64,000 bases of DNA, taken from assembly GCF_036016195.1 (NCBI RefSeq), contig NZ_JAYWTM010000001.1, positions 248,001 through 312,000 on the forward strand, read 5' to 3'. Positions 59,057 to 64,000 of this stretch are shown here, one piece after another; the first letter of the stretch is position 1, and each line of letters opens with the position of its first letter. The translations under genes and the position numbers were made by a program. The notes beneath the pieces are model-generated. The model was not told the origin of the DNA, did no database searches, and saw only the letters and a program-made list of their open reading frames with translations. Source of the stretch: Brenneria populi. GTDB taxonomy: Bacteria; Pseudomonadota; Gammaproteobacteria; Enterobacterales; Enterobacteriaceae.

Positions 59057-60258
59057 GTTCAGCGCTTAACCCTTCAGGAACATCTTCCGCGCCGCCCGCC
59101 CGGCTGAGCCGCGTCAAACGCATGCTGGCGGAGCGACAGATTGACGTGGCGGTGTGTTTTAAACCGGAAAACAGTTTTTATCTCAGCGGATTCAATCCGA
59201 TTATCTATTCGCATCCGGTTATCAGCATTGTGTCCGCCGGACGGGATCCCATCATGCTGGTGCATGCGCTGCGCGACGATCACGGCCGGGCCAGCGCCTG
59301 GGTGACGGATATCCGCCTGTACGGCGCCTGGTCGAGCAAAGTCACCATGGGGCCGGACTGGCTGGTGGCGCTGGCGTCGATATTGCGGGAACTGGGCGTG
59401 GCGGCGGGCCGCGTCGGCATCGAAGAGGATTTCCTGCCGTTGCGGCGTTTCGCCCAGTTGCAAAAGGCGTTGCCGCAGGCCGCGTTTACCGACGTTTCGG
59501 CGCTGCTTGAGCGGGCGCGGCTGATTAAAGACGCCGATGAAATCGCGCACGCGCGCATCGCCGCGCGTATCGCCGATCGGGGAATGGAGGCCGCGATTGA
59601 CGCGATTGCCGGCGGCGGCAGCGAACGCGAGATCAGCATCGCCTCGATGGCGGCGATGAACCAGTTCTGGGCGCAGCGCTATCCGCAGGTGGAAGTGTGC
59701 GATTTCGGTTCGCTGGAAGGGGGCGTGCAGAACGGCCTCTGGACCTGGGCGCTGGCGGGCGAACGCCTGTTTTATAACTGCGATAACCCGACGGCGCGCA
59801 AGCCGCTGCGCGGGGAAACGGTGGCGGTATTTATCTGGAGCATCGCCAACGGCATTCATGCGGAGAATGAGCGCACCATCGCCTACGGGCCGCTGTCCGC
59901 CGAGCGCCGGCGCGCCCTCGACGCCATTCTGGCTATCCGCGAGGAAGTGGACGCGCTGCTCCGCCCCGGCACGCCTTACGCCGAGTTGTTCAATCAGGTG
60001 AAGGCCAAACTTGAAGCGCGCGGTTATGGAAAATACATTCCCGGCCGCATCGGTCACGGCATCGGCCTGGGGGCGCACGAGCATTCGTCGCTGGATGCCC
60101 GTTCGCCGCTGACGCTGGAGCCGGGGATGATTTTTACGTTTGAACCCAATCTGCGTATCCCCGGCGTGGGCGGCACCCAGATCTCCGACACTATTCTGAT
60201 CACCGACACCGGGCGCGAGTACCTGACGCAATCCACCGGCGGCTATATCGAGGTGTAA
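59053..60258 (+). CDS. M24-family (creatinase/Xaa-Pro peptidase-like) protein lacking canonical metal ligands
   Basis: This 401-residue pita-bread-fold protein has an N-terminal creatinase domain (about 15-150) and a C-terminal catalytic domain (about 160-400). The segment 'VAVFIWSIANGIHAENERT' resembles creatinase ('..ALERT') rather than metal-dependent aminopeptidases: the two metal aspartates are absent. 'GRIGHGIGLGAHEHSS' is kept, while the last glutamate site reads 'GTQISDT'. The creatinase catalytic histidine is not obvious either ('CDNPTARK'). It may be a metal-free amidino- or amidohydrolase of unknown substrate. It is translated between permease and ATPase genes, so it acts on the imported compound. 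Confidence 0.8.
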   Translation: MSSALNPSGTSSAPPARLSRVKRMLAERQIDVAVCFKPENSFYLSGFNPIIYSHPVISIVSAGRDPIMLVHALRDDHGRASAWVTDIRLYGAWSSKVTMGPDWLVALASILRELGVAAGRVGIEEDFLPLRRFAQLQKALPQAAFTDVSALLERARLIKDADEIAHARIAARIADRGMEAAIDAIAGGGSEREISIASMAAMNQFWAQRYPQVEVCDFGSLEGGVQNGLWTWALAGERLFYNCDNPTARKPLRGETVAVFIWSIANGIHAENERTIAYGPLSAERRRALDAILAIREEVDALLRPGTPYAELFNQVKAKLEARGYGKYIPGRIGHGIGLGAHEHSSLDARSPLTLEPGMIFTFEPNLRIPGVGGTQISDTILITDTGREYLTQSTGGYIEV

Positions 60259-60261
60259 ACC

Positions 60262-61272
60262 GTGGCGACGCTACTGGAAGTGAAAAACCTGACCGTGGTG
60301 TTCGATACCCCCGCCGGGCCGGTACACGCGGTGAATGGGGTGTCCTACGCGCTGCAAGCCGGCGAAACGCTGGGCATCGTCGGCGAGTCCGGTTCAGGCA
60401 AAAGCGTGCATGCGCTGGCGATGACCGGCCTTATCGCCTCGCCTCCCGGACGGGTGGTGAGCGGCGAGGTGTGGTTTGAAGGCCGCAACCTGCTGACGCT
60501 GTCGCAGCGGCAAATGCTGGATTTGCGCGGCAAGGAAATCGGCTTTGTGTTTCAGGATCCGATGACGTCGCTGAATCCGGTACTGACCGTTGAACGGCAG
60601 ATCGCCGAGCCGTTACGGCGTCACTTAGGCTTGTCGGCAAGGCAGGCGCGCAACCGGGTGGTCGAACTGCTGGATTTGGTTGGCATCGTCGAGCCGCACA
60701 AGCGCCTTGACCATTATCCGCACGAATTCTCCGGCGGTATGCGCCAGCGCGTGATGATCGCCATCGGCGTCGCCTGTAATCCCAAACTGTTGATCGCCGA
60801 TGAGGCGACCACCGCGCTGGATGTGACCATTCAGGCGCAAATCCTGGATATGGTGCGCAACCTGAAAAAACAGATCGGCACCACCGTTATCTGGATCACC
60901 CATGATATGGGCGTGGTCGCCGGGCTGGCGGATAGCGTGCAGGTGATGTACGGCGGCCGCATTATGGAGCGCGGCCCGGTGGAAGCGATTTTCAGCTCGC
61001 CGCGCAGCGCCTACACCTGGGGACTGCTTAAATCGCTGCCGACCCATGCGCGGCAGGGCGCCGGACGCCTGTATCAAATTCCCGGTAACCCGCCCGATCC
61101 CATCGCGCCGCCGGTCGGCGACCCTTTTGCGCCGCGTAATCCCTTCGCCACGCCGCGCTGTTTCGAGCAGGCGCCGCCGCTGCGCGCGGTGGCGGATAGC
61201 GCGCCCGGCCATCAGGTGGCCGCCTGGTATGATTTGCCCGCGCTGTTGGCGCGGCGGGAGGATAGGGTATGA
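60262..61272 (+). CDS. Dipeptide-type ABC transporter ATPase (DppD-like, third system)
   Basis: This 336-residue ATPase starts with GTG after GAGGTG, 3 bases beyond the M24 stop. Motifs are Walker A GESGSGKSV (about 40-48), signature 'FSGGMRQRVMIAIG' and Walker B 'LLIADEATTALD'. The C-terminal class extension is proline-rich ('PGNPPDPIAPPVG'). One cysteine of the usual C-terminal cluster is seen ('PRCFEQAPPL'). It pairs with the overlapping DppF-like protein. Confidence 0.92.
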   Translation: MATLLEVKNLTVVFDTPAGPVHAVNGVSYALQAGETLGIVGESGSGKSVHALAMTGLIASPPGRVVSGEVWFEGRNLLTLSQRQMLDLRGKEIGFVFQDPMTSLNPVLTVERQIAEPLRRHLGLSARQARNRVVELLDLVGIVEPHKRLDHYPHEFSGGMRQRVMIAIGVACNPKLLIADEATTALDVTIQAQILDMVRNLKKQIGTTVIWITHDMGVVAGLADSVQVMYGGRIMERGPVEAIFSSPRSAYTWGLLKSLPTHARQGAGRLYQIPGNPPDPIAPPVGDPFAPRNPFATPRCFEQAPPLRAVADSAPGHQVAAWYDLPALLARREDRV

Positions 61273-62192
61273 GCGCCGTCGTAGACAAAATCCCGCTGAT
61301 TCAGGTCGACAACTTATGCAAAACCTACGGCGACGAACGCCGGCTGCCGGGGCGCGGCGGCGTACCGCTGAAGGCGGTCAATAACGTCAGTTTCGCCATT
61401 GATGAAGGCGAGACGCTGGGGCTGGTGGGCGAATCGGGGTCGGGGAAAAGCACCACCGGGCGCACGCTGTTGCAACTGGAGTCGCCGACGCGCGGCGATA
61501 TCTTTTTTCAGGGCGTCAACCTTGCCGGCCTGTCGCCGCGCCGGCTCAAACCCTACCGGCGCGAGATGCAGATTATTTTTCAGGATCCCTATTCTTCGCT
61601 TAACCCGCGCATGACGGTCGGCGATTTTGTCGCAGAGCCGTTGATTGTGCACCGGTTGCTGACGGCCAAAGGAGAGCGCGCAGCGCGGGTGGCGGAGTTG
61701 TTTCGTCTGGTGGGGCTCGATCCGGCCATGATGCGGCGTTTTCCGCACCAGTTTTCCGGCGGGCAGCGCCAGCGGGTGAGTATCGCCCGCGCGCTGGCGC
61801 TCAACCCGCGCTTTATCGTGGCGGATGAACCCATTACCGCGCTGGATGTGTCTATTCAGGCGCAAATCGTCAACCTGTTTCAGGATTTGCAGCAACAGCT
61901 GGGGCTGACTTATCTGTTCATCGCCCACGACCTGTCGATGGTGCGCTATCTGTGTCATCGCGTGGCGGTGATGCTGCGCGGCCGTATTGTGGAGATCGGC
62001 CCGACGGAAGCGATTTTCAATCATCCCCGCCACCCTTATACCCAGGCGCTGCTGGCGGCGATCCCGGTGCCGGATCCGCGCATTGAACGGCACCGTCGTC
62101 CGCTGACATTTGATGTAAATAGCCATTTACCGTCGGAGCAGGCGGTATTACAGGCCGTCGGTCCGCAACATTTCGTTCTGGGCCAATCATGA
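61269..62192 (+). CDS. Dipeptide-type ABC transporter ATPase (DppF-like, third system)
   Basis: The 307-residue partner ATPase has Walker A GESGSGKST (about 52-60), Q-loop 'IIFQDPYSSLNP', signature 'FSGGQRQRVSIARAL' and Walker B 'FIVADEPITALD'. It overlaps the previous gene by 4 bases. The C-terminus is shorter than DppF and lacks the cysteine cluster. Confidence 0.92.
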   Translation: MSAVVDKIPLIQVDNLCKTYGDERRLPGRGGVPLKAVNNVSFAIDEGETLGLVGESGSGKSTTGRTLLQLESPTRGDIFFQGVNLAGLSPRRLKPYRREMQIIFQDPYSSLNPRMTVGDFVAEPLIVHRLLTAKGERAARVAELFRLVGLDPAMMRRFPHQFSGGQRQRVSIARALALNPRFIVADEPITALDVSIQAQIVNLFQDLQQQLGLTYLFIAHDLSMVRYLCHRVAVMLRGRIVEIGPTEAIFNHPRHPYTQALLAAIPVPDPRIERHRRPLTFDVNSHLPSEQAVLQAVGPQHFVLGQS

Positions 62193-62213
62193 AAACCACG
62201 TTGTGGAGTAATT

Positions 62214-63716
62214 ATGACTAAAAAATTGACTCGCTTACTGCTGGCCTCCGTGGTCAGCGCCGCGTTGGCCGCGCCGGGGTTGAGCTATGCGGCGACCGCC
62301 AATATCGTGTTAAACACCACGGTAAACACTTTCGATCCGCATATGTCCGCTTCCGTCGGCAGCGATCTCAGCGTACTCAGCCATATCTATCCTGCGCTGG
62401 TGCTGCGCGGCCCCGACCTGAAACTGCACCCCGAACTGGCGACCTCCTGGCAGGCGGTCGACGAAAACACCTGGCGCTTCAAACTGGTGTCGGGCGCCGC
62501 CTTTAGCAACGGCGAGCCGCTGGACGCCGAAGCGGTGAAGTGGAATCTGGATCGGGTGCGGGACCCTAAAGTGAACGCGCGCATCAAAGCCTGGTTTGCC
62601 CAGATTGCCGAGGTGAAGGTGATTTCGCCCACCGAGCTGGAGATAATCACCTCGTCGCCTTACCCCAGCCTGGTCGATCAGATATCGATGTTTCTGCTGT
62701 TGCCGCCCAAGTGGGCCGCCAGTCACAATCCCGCCACGGAAACCCTGTCCGGCGGACGCTATATCCTGAAGGAAAATGTGCCGGGCGATCATATCACGCT
62801 ACAGGAAAATCCCGCTTATTTCGGCCGCAAACCGGCCTTTGACACCGTGGTGTTCCGCATTATTCCGGAGTCCGCCAGCCGGATCGCCGCGCTGTTGGCC
62901 GGCGAGGCATCGCTGATTACCTCGATACCGCCTTCCGAACTGGCGCGGGTGAACAAGAGCGGTAAAGCCGAAGCCGGTTCGGTACCCTCGATGCGCAGCG
63001 TGATGATTAAATTCAATACCGAAAAAGCGCCGCTGGATAATAAGGCCGTGCGACAGGCGCTCAATTACGCCATTGATAAAGAAGGCATTTCACAGGCGCT
63101 GTTCAACGGTCAGGCGGCGGTCTCGCAGTGCCAGGTGCTGACGCCGTCCTATTTTGGCTATAACCCTGAGCTGAAAGGGTATGCCTATGATGCTGAAAAA
63201 GCGCGGCAACTGTTGAAAAGCTCCGGCGCCGATCTGAGCAAATCGATCGCGCTGGATGTGCCGACCGGCACCTATCTGCAAGGCAACGAGGTGGCGCAGG
63301 TGGTGGCGGCCCAACTGTCCGAGGTGGGGTTGAAGGTGTCGATTAATGAGATGGAGTTCAGCAACTATATGAACAAGTATCTCAAAACCCGCGACCTGGC
63401 GCAGACGTCGCTGTTGGCGCAGGCCTGGCCGACGCTGGATGCGGACGGACTGTTGACCCTGTTCGCCCCCGGCAACAATTACGCTTACTGGAATAACCCG
63501 GCGTTCGGACAGGCGCTGACGGAAGGGCGCGCCAGCGTCGACCCGGCGGTTCGGCTGGCGGCATACCGTAAGGCGACGCAGATTATGTGCGACGAGGCGC
63601 CGGCTATTTTCCTGTATACCCAGCCGGCCACCTACGGCGTCGCCAAGTCGGTACGCTGGCAGCCGCGCGGCGATGACTGGGTACGCGCTTTTGACATGAC
63701 GCCGACGGCGGAATAA
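62214..63716 (+). CDS. Peptide-type ABC transporter substrate-binding protein (third system)
   Basis: This 500-residue SBP_bac_5 protein has a signal peptide of about 26 residues (cleavage near SYA). The family motif is changed: 'FSNGEPLDAEAVKWNLDRV' in place of the usual 'FHDG..lTA.DV..s', suggesting an altered ligand pocket or a glutathione/opine-type binder. It is unusual in lying last among the transporter genes, after both ATPases. GGAG before the ATG supports the start. Confidence 0.9.
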   Translation: MTKKLTRLLLASVVSAALAAPGLSYAATANIVLNTTVNTFDPHMSASVGSDLSVLSHIYPALVLRGPDLKLHPELATSWQAVDENTWRFKLVSGAAFSNGEPLDAEAVKWNLDRVRDPKVNARIKAWFAQIAEVKVISPTELEIITSSPYPSLVDQISMFLLLPPKWAASHNPATETLSGGRYILKENVPGDHITLQENPAYFGRKPAFDTVVFRIIPESASRIAALLAGEASLITSIPPSELARVNKSGKAEAGSVPSMRSVMIKFNTEKAPLDNKAVRQALNYAIDKEGISQALFNGQAAVSQCQVLTPSYFGYNPELKGYAYDAEKARQLLKSSGADLSKSIALDVPTGTYLQGNEVAQVVAAQLSEVGLKVSINEMEFSNYMNKYLKTRDLAQTSLLAQAWPTLDADGLLTLFAPGNNYAYWNNPAFGQALTEGRASVDPAVRLAAYRKATQIMCDEAPAIFLYTQPATYGVAKSVRWQPRGDDWVRAFDMTPTAE

Positions 63717-63725
63717 GGGCGCGCG

Positions 63726-64000
63726 ATGCATCTTTTCGCCAGCCATTTCGGCACCTATGAGGTTGAACGGGACGCGCAGGGCCAGCCGGTTTTACGGCCG
63801 TTTCGTCACGATCCGCGGCCATCGCCCGTGGGGTTGCATTATCTGGCGCTGGCGCGCAGCAAGGCGCGCATCACGGCGCCGATGGCGCGGCGCAGTTGGC
63901 TGGAGCAGGGCGCGCTGGCGTCCGACCGGTCGCAGCGCGGCAAGGAGGCGTTCGTCGCGGTCGACTGGCAAACGATCAGCCGACGTATCGCCGATGAGAT
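63726..64000 (+). CDS. Molybdopterin oxidoreductase of the DMSO reductase/BisC family (partial, N-terminus)
   Basis: The first 91 codons are inside the window. 'SHFGTYEVERDAQG', 'PFRHDPRPSP', 'SKARITAPMARRSWLEQG' and 'RGKEAFVAVDWQTISRRIADE' (as 'FVAVDWQTISRRIAD') match the start of biotin sulfoxide, TMAO and DMSO reductases, which bind a bis-MGD molybdenum cofactor and reduce S- or N-oxides. There is no signal peptide, so a cytoplasmic BisC-like enzyme is likeliest. It lies 9 bases after the binding-protein gene, in the same operon as the monooxygenase-like gene, which could form the oxide this enzyme would reduce, or both may act on an imported S/N-oxide. Confidence 0.82.
   Translation, partial: MHLFASHFGTYEVERDAQGQPVLRPFRHDPRPSPVGLHYLALARSKARITAPMARRSWLEQGALASDRSQRGKEAFVAVDWQTISRRIADE

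Noticed and set aside
59074..60231. 385-codon open frame antisense to the M24-family gene
   Set aside because: Shadow frame; the sense frame has the creatinase fold motifs and overlaps its operon neighbours properly.
1..64000. CRISPR arrays, tRNA or rRNA genes, transposase or phage genes
   Set aside because: No regularly spaced repeats, tRNA-like cloverleaf, rRNA sequence or mobile-element gene was seen on reading both strands; a covariance-model scan would settle small RNAs.

Overview
The window looks like chromosome from a gammaproteobacterium of the Enterobacterales. A relative of Brenneria, Dickeya or Sodalis would fit, but the genus is a guess. The reasons are the GC-rich coding sequence with tightly overlapping operons, the enterobacterial phnGHIJKLMNP gene order, the MetNIQ arrangement, and a short imperfect inverted repeat at 42479-42544 of a kind I remember from that group. 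No rRNA, tRNA, CRISPR array, insertion sequence or phage gene was seen. Most of the window is metabolic accessory DNA: transport, catabolism, sulfur and phosphonate chemistry. Several low-GC stretches mark regulatory gaps and probably acquired genes (15.0-15.5, 21.75-22.3, 28.0-28.65, 30.8-32.0 and 40.3-42.8 kb).

Region by region. 0-2 kb: the end of an ABC ATPase gene, then a TetR-family regulator and a DapA-family aldolase/lyase. 2.2-10.7 kb (minus strand): an operon for a peptide-type ABC transporter (binding protein, two permeases, one fused double ATPase), an atypical SDR, an M20 amidohydrolase and a DadA-like D-amino-acid dehydrogenase. 10.9-15.0 kb: a small acyl-CoA cluster (enoyl-CoA hydratase, zinc alcohol dehydrogenase, acyl-CoA synthetase) with an IclR regulator.

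15.3-21.7 kb is the most striking part. It is a seven-gene operon: serine acetyltransferase, cysteine synthase, JAMM protease, ubiquitin-like sulfur carrier with a masked diglycine, E1-like/rhodanese activator, family 2A encapsulin shell, and a SufS-type cysteine desulfurase with a long disordered N-terminal extension expected to direct it into the shell. It is followed by a MetNIQ-type importer (22.3-25.0 kb) and an SsuABC/TauABC-type importer (25.0-28.0 kb), so 15-28 kb reads as a sulfur-acquisition and sulfur-storage island. At 28.6-30.6 kb a deletion has joined the start of an SdhB/FrdB-like gene to the end of a class I fumarase/tartrate dehydratase alpha gene; the beta gene is intact.

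31-42.2 kb is phosphonate territory. A low-GC LysR gene faces a complete C-P lyase core (phnG-H-I-J-K-L-M-N-P, minus strand). Upstream on the same strand are genes for making phosphonates: PEP mutase, phosphonopyruvate decarboxylase and a beta-hydroxyacid-dehydrogenase-family reductase. 42.8-49.4 kb: an M20 amidohydrolase with a second full Dpp/Opp-type ABC transporter. 49.4-54.7 kb (minus): LysR, a TctCBA tripartite carboxylate transporter and an opine-dehydrogenase-family enzyme. 55-64 kb: a third Dpp/Opp-type transporter interleaved with a flavin monooxygenase-like protein, an alpha/beta hydrolase and a creatinase-like M24 protein, running into a truncated molybdopterin oxidoreductase gene at the window edge. 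Three separate peptide-type importers, each beside its own amide-bond hydrolase, suggest a lifestyle built on scavenging acylated or modified amino compounds.
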